In this document: one piece after another, positions 33,789-43,246 of the stretch | How the letters are laid out: each line of letters starts with the position of its first letter | Position numbering within the stretch: position 1 is the first letter of the stretch | Notes under the pieces: generated by a model | Told to the model about the DNA's origin: nothing | The model's database searches: none | What the model saw: only the letters and a program-made list of their open reading frames with translations | NCBI RefSeq assembly: GCF_036577625.1 | Contig: NZ_JARBDC010000005.1 | Span: 1 to 64,000 of the forward strand | From: Paenibacillus_AB sp036577625 | GTDB taxonomy: Bacteria > Bacillota > Bacilli > Paenibacillales > NBRC-103111 | Length of the DNA stretch: 64,000 bases | Reading direction: 5' to 3' | Translations under genes and position numbers: made by a program

Positions 33789-33934
33789 AAAAAACTATCG
33801 ATCAGCAGCATCGGAATATCCAACGGCAGCCCCCTCCCCTTGTTCAAGCCCATTTTCAATATACCAAACATTTGTTCGTGTCCCGCTCATCCCGCCCCAT
33901 CCCCGGGCCCGTCAAATCGGGATCCGCTCCCAAA

Positions 33935-34687
33935 TCAGGCCAAATACGTCTCGGCGCTTTCGAGCGAATAAAGCCCGCTTTCGGTCATAAACTGGGCGAG
34001 CAGATGCATATGGGCGGAGCCGTAAATGACGAGGATGCGGTCGCCCGGCGACGAAATGCGGGCAATGTTCGCGTAGACGATCATGTTGCGGCGATACCAA
34101 TAGTTGCAGAGCCAGTCGATGCCGATATTGAACTTGCCGTCGCCGACCCGCGCAAACGCCATGTATACTTCGTGATCCCGCTTCCAGGCTTCGCGGCTGT
34201 TGCACGCAAGCAGCAGCTCCCGGATCGTCCGTGCCGCCATCGAACGTTGAAAAGCGGCGACCCCTGCCTCGCCGGAGCGGTGAAACTGCCGGTACAGCTC
34301 GGGCATATGCGTCTCGGCGTAATCGTATACGTCTCCCAAGCTGACGCCGCCGATCCATTCGTTCCAATCCACGGCGTACAGCTTGTCGTGACCGAGCTGC
34401 GCGGCCGTACGGAACCCGAGCTGATATATTTCGTTCGCGCCGAGCGGCAGCTCGCCGGACACATACGCACGGTACTCCCGCAGCAGCGCTTCGTCGTCTG
34501 CCGCCAGCGCTTCGACGGCGATTTTGGTCGGCTTGAAGGCGGCAAGCCTTTCCGCCGCTTCGCGAATTTCGTTCTGCCGCTTCGGCGCAAGCACGTCATC
34601 CGCCTGCACGTTATGCATATCGCGCCCCGGATTGCTCATATGGTACGTGCCGAGCAGCAAAACGGCGCATGTTCGTTCGCCGTTCAT
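33935..34687 (-). CDS. DUF5694 domain protein
   Basis: 250 aa from the ATG at 34687 with GGGAGGG upstream; the long upstream frame is spurious. LLLGTYHMSNPGRD at the N-terminus and the C-terminal VIYGSAHMHLL resemble TraB-like/DUF5694 proteins, in which conserved histidines and acidic residues suggest a metal-dependent hydrolase. The function is unknown. Convergent or co-directional neighbours give no clear pathway. Confidence 0.85.
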   Translation of the reverse strand: MNGERTCAVLLLGTYHMSNPGRDMHNVQADDVLAPKRQNEIREAAERLAAFKPTKIAVEALAADDEALLREYRAYVSGELPLGANEIYQLGFRTAAQLGHDKLYAVDWNEWIGGVSLGDVYDYAETHMPELYRQFHRSGEAGVAAFQRSMAARTIRELLLACNSREAWKRDHEVYMAFARVGDGKFNIGIDWLCNYWYRRNMIVYANIARISSPGDRILVIYGSAHMHLLAQFMTESGLYSLESAETYLA

Positions 34688-34821
34688 TTCAATCGCCCTC
34701 CCTTGGCGGTTTGATCGGTTCCTCGTCCATTTTACCCTATTCAGGAACCCCCGAAGCCGACGCCGAACAAAAAAATCCGTCCTGACGCGTTTGCGCCGGG
34801 CGGTCGCAGCCATACTTGCCG

Positions 34822-35973
34822 TCACTCCAAATAAAAGAAAAAACGTTTGGCCGCATACCGCGAATGCGAATGCTCCCGGATCAGCGGGGATAGTTCCGCA
34901 ACGTCGACCGCGGAACGGGGGCCGGTGACGACGGTGATGCCGGATGCGTAGCAGGCGTACTTGATTTGCTGGACAACCGCCTCCGACGTACACGATGCGT
35001 CGTCCGTTTCCGGCGACGGTTCCGCATCGCCCAGCTCTCTCCAGGAGATGCTGGAAGCGAGCGGAGCGCCGTATATGCGGCCGAGCGACGACAAAACCGG
35101 ATCGGCATGCTCGGACCACTGCGTCGCGACGTCGGCGACGAACCGGTCGTTCAACCGGACGTAATCGCGGACCGGCCAGGCCGTCCCGTCGAAAAGCGGC
35201 AGCAGCGGCCCGGGCGCAACCGGCAATTCGCCGGCGCGGAACAGATGCCCGGCCCGTTTAAACAGCAGCTTGAGCAGCACGTCCTTGCCGATGACGTCCG
35301 GGTGCTGGAACCCTTGCTCGAACAGCGCTCTCCTGATGCGGACGAGCCGTTCGATTTGCGGAACGGCTTCCGGGCGCAGGACCAGTTTCGTTTCGCGCAC
35401 GTCCATGGCGCCAATGACGGCGCCGAGCGCGAGAGGCCGCTCCGCGATGCCCGAATGATGCAGGTCCCGGCTGTTGTAATCGAGCGCATCGGCGCCGATC
35501 GGCGAGAACAGCATATCCTGCAGCAGCGGAAAATCCCCTCTCCTGCCGATAACCGACAAGACGCCGTCCGACAAGCCCGGCGTTCTCGCCAAAATGCCGC
35601 TCACCTCGTCGTGCTCCGCGATAATCCGCATCGTCCATCGCTCGTGATGAACGCCGGTAACCGTTTCGAAGCAGTGGGAAAACGGGCCGTGTCCGATATC
35701 GTGCAGCAAAGCGGAGACGAGCGCGATTTTGATCTCGCCGGGCGGAAAGCGGATGCCGCGTTCGGCCTGCAAATGCTCGATCATGCGGCGCATGTTTGCG
35801 TATACGCCCAAGGAATGGCGGTACCGGTCGTGCGTTGCCCCAGGCAGCAGGAAATGCGTATGTCCTTGCTGCTTCAGACCGGCCAGCCTTCGAAATGCCG
35901 ACGTATGCGCCAGGTCGAGCAGATCGCCGTCGTCGATGCGAATGTCGCCGTGAATCGGGTCTTGTACGATCAT
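34822..35973 (-). CDS. HD-domain phosphohydrolase
   Basis: 383 aa from the ATG at 35973. The N-terminus MIVQDPIHGDI is typical of the family. The AGGAGG is only three bases from the ATG, which is unusually tight; an in-frame ATG at 36045 would add 24 residues without family similarity. The HD core comprises YRHSLGVYANM, then ALLHDIGHGPFSH and later the HHERWTMRII histidines, giving the metal-binding H...HD...D set. Members hydrolyse nucleotides (dGTPase-like), but the substrate here is not evident. Confidence 0.88.
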   Translation of the reverse strand: MIVQDPIHGDIRIDDGDLLDLAHTSAFRRLAGLKQQGHTHFLLPGATHDRYRHSLGVYANMRRMIEHLQAERGIRFPPGEIKIALVSALLHDIGHGPFSHCFETVTGVHHERWTMRIIAEHDEVSGILARTPGLSDGVLSVIGRRGDFPLLQDMLFSPIGADALDYNSRDLHHSGIAERPLALGAVIGAMDVRETKLVLRPEAVPQIERLVRIRRALFEQGFQHPDVIGKDVLLKLLFKRAGHLFRAGELPVAPGPLLPLFDGTAWPVRDYVRLNDRFVADVATQWSEHADPVLSSLGRIYGAPLASSISWRELGDAEPSPETDDASCTSEAVVQQIKYACYASGITVVTGPRSAVDVAELSPLIREHSHSRYAAKRFFFYLE

Positions 35974-36139
35974 AGTCCTCCTATCGTTCGCCAAACCGTT
36001 TGCGGATTCGTATAAAGCGTACATCATGACGAGGAGAAATGTCATCCCCCACGGTCGGTTTTGGCCCGAATTCGCGTCAAAAGGACCGCCTAAGATACGG
36101 CGACCTTTCGGGACAGCCCCTTTCGTTATTGCTTCCCGT

Positions 36140-36529
36140 TTAAAGCTTCCATGCCCGCATTAGAACGGTTGCCAAAAGCCCGGCGGCGACGCCCCATACC
36201 GCGTTGGTGACGAGCACGCCAACGATGGCGAACGGATTCGTGATCGGCCCTTGTAAATGCCCGGTCGCAATCGGCGACAAAAAGGCGCTCAGGACTATCG
36301 CCAGTAAACCGTACGCGATGCCGGCGAACATCAAAACGACGACAGGCCGGCGAATGCGGGCGAACACGACGGCCGCGATCCAGACAAGCGTAATGACCGC
36401 AGTAACGGCAAGGCTCGCCAGCGGCTGCCCGATTCGCTCCAATAGGCCGAGCATGCTCATAACGGGTCTCACGCACGCAATGACGGCCAAAACGACGATG
36501 AGCGTCTTATGCTTTTTCGCTTCTTCCAT
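36140..36529 (-). CDS. Small membrane protein of unknown function
   Basis: 129 aa from the ATG at 36529 with GGAGGAGGG upstream; the longer upstream frame is unconvincing. Four hydrophobic helices (LIVVLAVIACV, LAVTAVITLVWIAAVVF, VVVLMFAGIAYGLLAIVLSAF, AIVGVLVTNAVWGVAAGLLATVL). No motif is recognised. It is monocistronic. Confidence 0.75.
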   Translation of the reverse strand: MEEAKKHKTLIVVLAVIACVRPVMSMLGLLERIGQPLASLAVTAVITLVWIAAVVFARIRRPVVVLMFAGIAYGLLAIVLSAFLSPIATGHLQGPITNPFAIVGVLVTNAVWGVAAGLLATVLMRAWKL

Positions 36530-36997
36530 TCCTTGCCCTCCTCCTGTTGGAAACCGTATTCCGGCTTCGCACCCTTCCGCTTTTATCGTAACAACAGCAT
36601 GTTGCGAACTTGTTGCGATCGTTTGCGGAACCCGTGAAATTGCGGGACCGGCGACGTCGGATGATTTCCTTTTGGGGCAGCCCTTCGGGGCATGCGCGGC
36701 CATGAATTTATTTTTTTTGCGAAACGGCGATAGATTTTCGCCGCCTCGTGCATCTACCTGATTAGAGTGCAAAAACGGAAGGAGCCGCTCCTTTCGATTG
36801 CATGCAACTCGTCTCCGGGAGGGGGTTCCATGAAACGATAATTCCGCTTGCGTTCGATACGCTTGGAAGCCGGCTGCATGAAATTCCGTCCTATGCGGGT
36901 GTCGCGGTCGGTTTATACGAACCGGGCCATACGCCGCCCGAGCCGGAATAAAATCGGCGTCCGCCGATCACTTACCGACAAAGGAGCTTGAACGCCG
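36530..36997. other. Gap with at most one tiny ORF
   Basis: The frame 36802-36951 (+) encodes 49 residues ending LYEPGHTPPEPE, but lacks a well-spaced Shine-Dalgarno and is not recognised. An AAGGAG/CTCCTT hairpin lies just before it (about 36779-36793). Otherwise only the upstream regions of the flanking genes are here. Confidence 0.35.
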
Positions 36998-37378
36998 ATG
37001 ACTGCGCATCTGTTTGGACCATTCGCATACCTGCATATTCCGGTAACGAACATGGACGAATCGCTCGCCTGGTACGAACGGAATCTGGGCGCTCAAATAA
37101 CCGGAAAGCCTCATCCCGATCTCGGCTTTCTCGAATTTCCGCACGGCCCGAACGTGCTGCTGATCGGAATGAACCGGCCGGACCGAACGGCTTTTTACCG
37201 GGGGAAGGAGCTGAACCAGATCGGAAGGTTTCGCAGCACCCGCATCGAGGAGCTTCGCGGCAAGCTGTCCGAGGCCGGGGCGGACGTTACGCCTCTCGTT
37301 CGGGAAGGGCACGGGGACTCTTTCCGCTTTTTCGACCCGAACGGCAACCTGTTCATGGCGCACGAAGTTCCGGCGTAA
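36998..37378 (+). CDS. VOC-family protein (glyoxalase/bleomycin-resistance fold)
   Basis: 126 aa with AAGGAG upstream of the ATG. One beta-alpha-beta-beta-beta module pair: AYLHIPVTNMDESLAWYERNLG at the start and FRFFDPNGNLFMAHEVPA at the end. The His near residue 13 and the Glu near the C-terminus are the usual metal-ligand positions. The substrate is unknown. It begins a three-gene group with a GyrI-like protein and a second VOC protein. Confidence 0.88.
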   Translation: MTAHLFGPFAYLHIPVTNMDESLAWYERNLGAQITGKPHPDLGFLEFPHGPNVLLIGMNRPDRTAFYRGKELNQIGRFRSTRIEELRGKLSEAGADVTPLVREGHGDSFRFFDPNGNLFMAHEVPA

Positions 37379-37432
37379 GCACGGCGAACGGAAAGCGCGA
37401 TCATCGACATACGAAAGGACGGATTTCCGACG

Positions 37433-37882
37433 ATGAACCATGAAAACGAAGTGCAGCTGATCGAGCTGCCGGACATTAAACTTGTAGGCTTGTCCGTCAC
37501 GTCTCCGTTTCAAGGACACGACCCCGAACGCGTGGAGGCGATGAAACGGCTGTTTTACGAACGAAGGGGCGAAATACGGAACGCCGTCCGTCCCGAACGA
37601 TACGTAAGTCCGAGCTTTTCGTCCGAAGTGTTGTTCACGTACATGATCTGCATGGAGGTCGACGATTTGACGGACGCGCCCGAAGGGATGATCGGCTTTA
37701 CGATTCCGGCCCGGCGTTATGCGAAAGCGAAAACGAAGGGCGACCCGTATCGAGTCATCGGCGACTGCTTGCGGGCGAACGGGCTGCGGAGCGACGGGCG
37801 CGCCTTGGCGTTGGAAATATACCGTTTCGAAAACCCCGCGTGGCCGGACGAGGCCGAAGTGCTCGTCCCTTTGCAGCGATAG
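37433..37882 (+). CDS. GyrI-like/AraC effector-binding-domain protein
   Basis: 149 aa, whole length a GyrI-like small-molecule binding domain (VQLIELPDIKLVGLSVT at the start, then FTYMICMEVDDL and FTIPARRYAKAKTKGD). No DNA-binding domain is attached. Stand-alone members bind hydrophobic or drug-like compounds, or hydrolyse them (a catalytic Glu in some). GAAAGGA precedes the ATG. It lies between two VOC genes, with short gaps. Confidence 0.85.
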   Translation: MNHENEVQLIELPDIKLVGLSVTSPFQGHDPERVEAMKRLFYERRGEIRNAVRPERYVSPSFSSEVLFTYMICMEVDDLTDAPEGMIGFTIPARRYAKAKTKGDPYRVIGDCLRANGLRSDGRALALEIYRFENPAWPDEAEVLVPLQR

Positions 37883-37904
37883 GACAAGGGGGCAGCGATC
37901 CACG

Positions 37905-38312
37905 ATGAGCGAACAAACGCCGCCGAAACTTTTGATCAACGGACGCGTCGTCGTATGGCAGTTCGTCGACCATTTGCCCGAGGCGGTTCGATGGTATTCC
38001 GACACGTTCGGACTGGCAAGCAGCGACAATATCGGCCATGCGTACTTTTTTCCGATCAACGACAACACGACGCTCGCTTTGAGCGTATCCGAGATGAACG
38101 GCAAGACGATTGGCGCGCCCGGAAGCGAGGCGCTCGATCTGCAGTGCGACGACATTTTTCATACGCACAAGGCGCTGCTGGAAAAAGGAGTGCGGGTCGA
38201 ACCGGAGATGCGCAATCCGGCCTGGATTTATCATGAGTTTTTCGTATGGGATCCCGAAGGAAACCGGATCCGCCTGCACGGATTCGTTCGCGATCCGCAC
38301 GTTGAAGCTTGA
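37905..38312 (+). CDS. VOC-family protein
   Basis: 135 aa from the ATG at 37905 with AAGGGGG upstream. It has the motifs VVVWQFVDHLPEAVRWYSDTFG and a C-terminal HEFFVWDPEGNRIRLHGF, the paired VOC modules. It is the third gene of the VOC/GyrI-like/VOC group and is followed by a clear terminator. A small-molecule binding or resistance function is possible for the set, not demonstrated. Confidence 0.87.
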   Translation: MSEQTPPKLLINGRVVVWQFVDHLPEAVRWYSDTFGLASSDNIGHAYFFPINDNTTLALSVSEMNGKTIGAPGSEALDLQCDDIFHTHKALLEKGVRVEPEMRNPAWIYHEFFVWDPEGNRIRLHGFVRDPHVEA

Positions 38313-38331
38313 AGCGCGGTTCGTTCGTGAA

Positions 38332-38360
38332 GCTCGCCGATTTCCGGCGGGCTTTTTTTT
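38332..38360 (+). terminator. Intrinsic terminator
   Basis: Stem GCTCGCCG (38332-38339) with CGGCGGGC (38345-38352), one G-T pair, followed by eight T's. It ends the VOC/GyrI-like group. Confidence 0.85.
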
Positions 38361-38495
38361 GTCGTACAGGAACATTGAACTCCGAAAACGGGACAAAGCG
38401 ACCAATACGGGCCGAAAGCGGGCGCATATCCCGCTCCGGGCTCGCCAAATCCTCTCAGGAGCGGCTGTCGCGGCTGTGAGGGAGAGGCGCCGCTA

Positions 38496-38504
38496 TGGTA
38501 TAGT
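38496..38504 (+). promoter_or_regulatory. Extended -10 promoter of recQ
   Basis: TGG-TATAGT (TG-n-TATAGT) about 41 bases before the GTG start. No good -35 is visible, which an extended -10 tolerates. Confidence 0.45.
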
Positions 38505-38544
38505 GGAAGCTGGGAATCCAAACGGAAGGTGGAGAGAACCGAAA

Positions 38545-40341
38545 GTGCCCGCGCTACAACACGCGAAATCGATATTGAAAACGGTATTCGGCTACGACAG
38601 CTTCAGGACGGGCCAGGAGGAGCTCATTTCGGGCATCTTGGCCGGACGCGACGCGCTCGGCGTCATGCCGACCGGTGCGGGCAAGTCGATTTGCTACCAG
38701 GTGCCGGCCGCCGCGATGGACGGCGTGACGCTCGTTATCTCGCCGCTCATCTCGCTCATGAAAGACCAGGTCGATGCGCTGAACCAGACCGGCATCCCGA
38801 CGACGTTCATCAACAGCACGCTGACGGCGTCTCAGCTGAACGCCCGTTTCCGCGAAATCGCGGAAGGCCGCTACAAGCTCGTATACGTCGCGCCGGAGCG
38901 TCTCGAGTCGGAGCGTTTCGCCCGGCTGCTCGGCGAGCTGCGCATCCCGTTCGTGGCGGTTGACGAGGCGCACTGCGTCTCGCAATGGGGACACGATTTC
39001 CGGCCGAGCTACATGTCGATCAGCCGGGCGCTCGAGCTGATCCGGCCGCGGCCGGTCGTCGCCGCTTTCACCGCCACGGCGACGGAAAAGGTGAAGGAGG
39101 ACATCGTCCGCCATTTGCGTCTGCGCGATCCGGTCCGGGTGACGACCGGCTACGCGCGCGACAACCTCAGCTTGTCCGTTATGAAAGGCGTCGACAAAAA
39201 GGCGTACTTGGCGGACTACGTCCGCAGCCGTCCGGGCGATTGCGGCATCGTGTACGCGTCGACCCGCAAAGAGGTCGAAGACTGCTGCAACTATTTGCTG
39301 AAGCTCGGCGTCAAGGCCGGCCGCTATCACGCCGGCTTGTCCGAGGAGGAGCGGGCGCGGAGCCAGGAGCTGTTTCTGTACGACGAGCTGAAGGTGATGG
39401 TCGCGACGAACGCGTTCGGCATGGGGATCGACAAATCGAACGTCCGGTACGTCATTCATTACAACATTCCGAAAAACGTCGAGTCGTATTACCAGGAAGC
39501 CGGCCGCGCCGGCCGCGACGGGGAGCCGGGCGAATGCATCCTGCTGTACGCCCCGCAGGACGTCATGACGCAAAAGTTTTTGATCGAGCAGGGCGAAGGC
39601 GACGAGGAACGGAAAACGATCGAGTACGGCAACCTGCACGGCATGGTCGAATATTGCCATACGACCGAATGCTTGCAGCGCTACATCGTCCGTTACTTCG
39701 GCGCGGCCGACGGGGAAGCGTGCGGCCGATGCAGCAGCTGCACGGACGAGCGCGAGGTGGCCGACGTTACGCTGGAGGCGCAAAAAATATTTTCGTGCGT
39801 CGCCCGCATGAAGCAGCGGTTCGGCATTACGATGACGGCGAAGGTGCTGCGCGGCGCGAACGACGCCAAAGTGCGCCAGTTCGGCTTCGACCGGCTGCCG
39901 ACGTACGGCGCGATGAGCACGCGCAAGGAGAAGGATATCGTCAATTTGATCAACGTTCTCGTCGCGGACGGCTACATGAAGCTGACGGACAGCCAATATC
40001 CGGTGCTGACGCTGACGATGGAGGCGAAGGCGGTGCTGGAGGGCCGGGAGCGGGTGTTTCAGCGGGTTGCGCCGACCGGCCGAAGCGCGGCGCGGACGGA
40101 GAGCGTCGGCGACGAGTCGCTGTTCGAGAAGCTTCGCCAGCTGCGCCGAACGTTCGCCGAGCGGGAGCGGGTGCCGCCGTTTACGATATTCCACGACGCG
40201 ACGCTCCGGGAGCTGTGCGTCGTCATGCCGCGGACGGAAAGCGACATGCTGTCGGTCAAAGGGGTCGGCCGGCATAAATTCGACAAGTACGGGCGGGCGT
40301 TTCTCGACTGCATCGAGGAGCATGCCGCCGGCGGCGCGTAG
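38545..40341 (+). CDS. recQ: ATP-dependent DNA helicase RecQ
   Basis: 598 aa from a GTG at 38545 with GGTGGAG upstream; the long in-frame extension from 38110 overlaps the VOC gene and is rejected. FGYDSFRTGQEELI (motif 0), PTGAGKSICYQ (I), VISPLISLMKDQV (Ia), DEAHCVSQWGHDFRP (II), AAFTATAT (III), the NAFGMGIDKSNVR and QEAGRAGRDGEPGECI motifs (V/VI), a Zn-binding CGRCSSC (RQC), and a C-terminal HRDC domain (about 520-590). It unwinds DNA in recombination and repair, acting 3' to 5' in the family. Confidence 0.95.
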   Translation: MPALQHAKSILKTVFGYDSFRTGQEELISGILAGRDALGVMPTGAGKSICYQVPAAAMDGVTLVISPLISLMKDQVDALNQTGIPTTFINSTLTASQLNARFREIAEGRYKLVYVAPERLESERFARLLGELRIPFVAVDEAHCVSQWGHDFRPSYMSISRALELIRPRPVVAAFTATATEKVKEDIVRHLRLRDPVRVTTGYARDNLSLSVMKGVDKKAYLADYVRSRPGDCGIVYASTRKEVEDCCNYLLKLGVKAGRYHAGLSEEERARSQELFLYDELKVMVATNAFGMGIDKSNVRYVIHYNIPKNVESYYQEAGRAGRDGEPGECILLYAPQDVMTQKFLIEQGEGDEERKTIEYGNLHGMVEYCHTTECLQRYIVRYFGAADGEACGRCSSCTDEREVADVTLEAQKIFSCVARMKQRFGITMTAKVLRGANDAKVRQFGFDRLPTYGAMSTRKEKDIVNLINVLVADGYMKLTDSQYPVLTLTMEAKAVLEGRERVFQRVAPTGRSAARTESVGDESLFEKLRQLRRTFAERERVPPFTIFHDATLRELCVVMPRTESDMLSVKGVGRHKFDKYGRAFLDCIEEHAAGGA

Positions 40342-40400
40342 CCCAAGACGCGCCGGTACCGGCCGCAACCGGCGGAACGACGAAACGGGGAGAGATCGCG

Positions 40401-41195
40401 ATGAAAATTTACGTCAGCGTCGATATGGAAGGCATCGGAGGAATCGTTCTTCCGGACCAGCTTCGGAAAGGGGAGTTTTTTTACCAGGAAGGCCGTCAGC
40501 TGCTTACGAACGAAGTGAACGCGATCGTCGACGCCTTGCTGGAAGCGGGGGCGACGGACATCGTCGTCAAGGACGCGCACGCGACCGGCTTCAACTTCGT
40601 CCCGGAGCTGCTTCGTCCGGGAGCGACGTACTTGATGGGCGGGACGCCGATTCCGAACCGGTTCGCCGGTCTCGATTCGACGTTCGACGGGGCGTTTCTG
40701 ATCGGTTATCACGGCATGGCCGGGGCTCGCCGGGCGGTGCGCGACCATACGTTTTCTTCGGCGTCGTTTCAATATGTGAAGCTGAACGGCCGCGAGGTCG
40801 GCGAAATCGCGCTCGACAGCCATCTGATCGGCGTTCACGGCGTTCCGGTGCTGCTCGTCACCGGGGACGACGCGGCCTGCCGCGAAGCGAAGGAGGAGCT
40901 GGAAGGCGTCGCCGTTTACGAAACGAAGCAGGCGGCCGGACGCCATGCCGCCCTGTTGAAAGCGCCGCAGCAGGTCCGGCAGGAGATGCGCGAGGCGGTC
41001 CGGGCGGCGCTGGCCGGCCGCGGCGGGTGCAAGCCGCGCGTCATTCCGGGACCGTACGAGCTGGAAATCCGCTACACGAGCACGGACATGGCCGACGGCA
41101 AATATTGCGACGGCGTCCGTTCGGAACGGCTGGACGGCCAAAGCGTGCTGCACCGCGACGACGACCTCGTCCGTTTGCTGGCGAGGGCGCTGTAA
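40401..41195 (+). CDS. M55-family D-aminopeptidase (DppA-like)
   Basis: 264 aa with a GGGGAGAG site. SVDMEGIGG (Asp/Glu metal ligands), DAHATGFNF and IGYHGMAG (His ligands) match DppA, a zinc D-aminopeptidase that forms decamers. It heads an operon with an unknown beta-rich protein, a Gfo/Idh dehydrogenase and a sugar isomerase-like protein. In B. subtilis DppA is linked to a dipeptide importer, but here the context is different. Confidence 0.92.
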   Translation: MKIYVSVDMEGIGGIVLPDQLRKGEFFYQEGRQLLTNEVNAIVDALLEAGATDIVVKDAHATGFNFVPELLRPGATYLMGGTPIPNRFAGLDSTFDGAFLIGYHGMAGARRAVRDHTFSSASFQYVKLNGREVGEIALDSHLIGVHGVPVLLVTGDDAACREAKEELEGVAVYETKQAAGRHAALLKAPQQVRQEMREAVRAALAGRGGCKPRVIPGPYELEIRYTSTDMADGKYCDGVRSERLDGQSVLHRDDDLVRLLARAL

Positions 41196-41242
41196 CGCCG
41201 GCAACGCCCGATTTTACTACGTAAGCAAAGGATGGATAGCGT

Positions 41243-42130
41243 ATGGCAAGCGATAAGCGGCCGGCCGGAGAGCCCGTTCGATTCCGTTTCCGCATCGGGG
41301 AAACGGAGGCGGTGCTCGGAGCCGACAAGGAGAAGCACGGGCTCGTCTCGCTGCGCGCGCCCGGAGCGAATGTCGAGCTCGTCCGCGAGCCTTATTTCGC
41401 CTTGAATTTGTACCGGATCATGTACGACCGGCGGCTTCACGGCATCGCCCGGCACGAGCCGTTCCATGTCCGGTCGCGGACCGAGCGGGGAATCGCGCTG
41501 GAATGGGAGGCGACCGACGTCAACCCATGCCGTCTGGAGGCGGTTTACGAGCTCGCGGACGAAGCGACGATCGATTTGACCGTCTCGCTGGAAGCGCGGA
41601 GGCCGGCGTCCAAGTACGAAATTACCGTCTCGTCTTACTTCGACTTTGCGCTGGAGCCGTATGCCGTCATTCCGACATGGCCCGGCAAGACGGCCGGCGC
41701 CGACCTGCTGCTGCACAAAGTCGACGACCATCCGCTCCTCAAAGGGCATTACGTCTACTTTCCGCGGGACAACGAGGCCGGGCGCACCCGGATGGACGGC
41801 CGCTGGCTGAACGAAAAAACCGGGCTGCCGATCGCCCCTTTCGTCACCGGCCCGTTTTACGGCAAACCGGTCGCGCTTATGGCCGGGGCCGGCATCCAGG
41901 TGCTGCAAATGGCCGACCCGGCCGAATGCTCCGCGATCGGCACGACGTATGCGAGTCCGGACGAAGCGGACAGCATCCGGAGGCATAACGCGCTGTATTT
42001 TACGCTGTTCGGCGGCGATTTGCGGCCCGGCGACCGGCGGACGGCGCGCATGCGCCAGACGGTGCTGACGGGGGAGCCGGCGGCGAATCCCGTTCTCGAG
42101 CGGTTCGAGACGTTTATGAACGGCCGCTGA
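41243..42130 (+). CDS. Beta-rich protein of unknown function in the M55 operon
   Basis: 295 aa. The whole sequence is alternating beta-strand segments (EPYFALNLYRIMYDRRL, HVYFPRDNEAG-like, ALYFTLFGGDLRPGDR) without signal peptide or membrane helix. The fold could resemble galactose-mutarotase-like or glycan-binding beta-sandwiches. I do not recognise a family with confidence. It lies 48 bases after the M55 gene, without a terminator between. Confidence 0.7.
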   Translation: MASDKRPAGEPVRFRFRIGETEAVLGADKEKHGLVSLRAPGANVELVREPYFALNLYRIMYDRRLHGIARHEPFHVRSRTERGIALEWEATDVNPCRLEAVYELADEATIDLTVSLEARRPASKYEITVSSYFDFALEPYAVIPTWPGKTAGADLLLHKVDDHPLLKGHYVYFPRDNEAGRTRMDGRWLNEKTGLPIAPFVTGPFYGKPVALMAGAGIQVLQMADPAECSAIGTTYASPDEADSIRRHNALYFTLFGGDLRPGDRRTARMRQTVLTGEPAANPVLERFETFMNGR

Positions 42131-42229
42131 CCGCGCAGTTTTGGACACGTTAAAGTCGTTTCCGCCGGCCGGCCGCTCCTGTACAATCAAGGAAGAAGGC
42201 AAACAGTCAAGCGGAAAGCGGGGAACGGC

Positions 42230-43216
42230 ATGGCATACAAAGTCGCAGTGGTGGGCGGAGGCGGCATCGCGAATTCGCATTTGGAAGCGCTTCGTTTGAC
42301 GGAGCGGCTGGAAGCTTGCGCGGTAGCGGATATTTCGCGGGAACGCGCCGAAGCGGTCGCGGCGAAATTCGGCATCGCCGCCTATACCGACTACCGGGAC
42401 ATGATCGAACGGGAGAAGCCGGATATCGCGGTCGTTACGCTGCCGCATTTTTTGCACAAGGAAGCGTCGATATTCGCGGCCTCGCGCGGCTGCCACATCA
42501 TGCTCGAGAAACCGATGGCGCTGAACGCGCGCGAATGCGACGACATCATCGAAGCGGTCCGGCGCGCCGGCGTCAGGCTGATGGTCGGCCATACGCAGCA
42601 TTACATCGAGCATAACCGGGTCGCGAAGACGATCGTCGAGGAAGGCCGTCTCGGCCGGCTCGTCATGATCAACGACGTGCGGCATTTGAACTATTACGCG
42701 GATACGCGGCCGGGCTGGTTTTTCGAGAAAGCGAAGGCGGGCGGCGGCATTTTCATGAACCTCGGCTCGCATTCGGTCGATAAAATCCAGTGGCTCACCG
42801 GCAGCCGGATTACGCAGGCGAAAGGCGCGGTCAGCCATTACGGCGAGAAGGGCGACATCGAAGGCAGCGGCACGGCGTGGCTGCTTACGGAGAGCGGCGT
42901 CGCCGCCACGGTCGCGCAATCCGGGTATGCCGGCGTTTCCCGCAACGAGACGGAGCTCATCTTCACCGGCGGGATGATGAGGCTGGCGACCGGGCAAGGG
43001 CTGTGGATCAGCGAAGCGGGCCGGTACGTCGAAGTGCCCGTCGTACGGGAGGCGCCGCCTTTCGTGCTGCAATTCCGCGACCTGCTCCGCTATATCGAGG
43101 AGGGCGTCGAACCGAGCGCATCGATGGCGTATTCCCGCTCCGTCGTCGCCGTCATCGAGGCGATATACCGTTCGCACGACAGCGGGGAGCAGCAGACGAT
43201 TCCGCCGCTCGCCTGA
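42230..43216 (+). CDS. Gfo/Idh/MocA-family oxidoreductase
   Basis: 328 aa. VAVVGGGGIANSHLEAL is the Rossmann nucleotide motif, MLEKPMALN the EKP catalytic motif, and GGGIFMNLGSHSVDKIQWL the C-terminal domain hallmark with its conserved His. A TACAAT box at about 42182-42187 suggests an own promoter. It is followed by the xylose-isomerase-like gene. The pair suggests sugar or inositol catabolism. Confidence 0.92.
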   Translation: MAYKVAVVGGGGIANSHLEALRLTERLEACAVADISRERAEAVAAKFGIAAYTDYRDMIEREKPDIAVVTLPHFLHKEASIFAASRGCHIMLEKPMALNARECDDIIEAVRRAGVRLMVGHTQHYIEHNRVAKTIVEEGRLGRLVMINDVRHLNYYADTRPGWFFEKAKAGGGIFMNLGSHSVDKIQWLTGSRITQAKGAVSHYGEKGDIEGSGTAWLLTESGVAATVAQSGYAGVSRNETELIFTGGMMRLATGQGLWISEAGRYVEVPVVREAPPFVLQFRDLLRYIEEGVEPSASMAYSRSVVAVIEAIYRSHDSGEQQTIPPLA

Positions 43217-43246
43217 AGCGAAGATCGGCCAAGGAGGACGCAAACG

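Noticed and set aside
34966..36015. 349-codon plus-strand ORF
   Set aside because: Antisense to the HD-domain gene, which has complete catalytic motifs.
38110..38544. N-terminal extension of RecQ from 38110
   Set aside because: It overlaps the VOC gene and crosses a terminator and the promoter; the GTG at 38545 has a ribosome-binding site and matches the family start.
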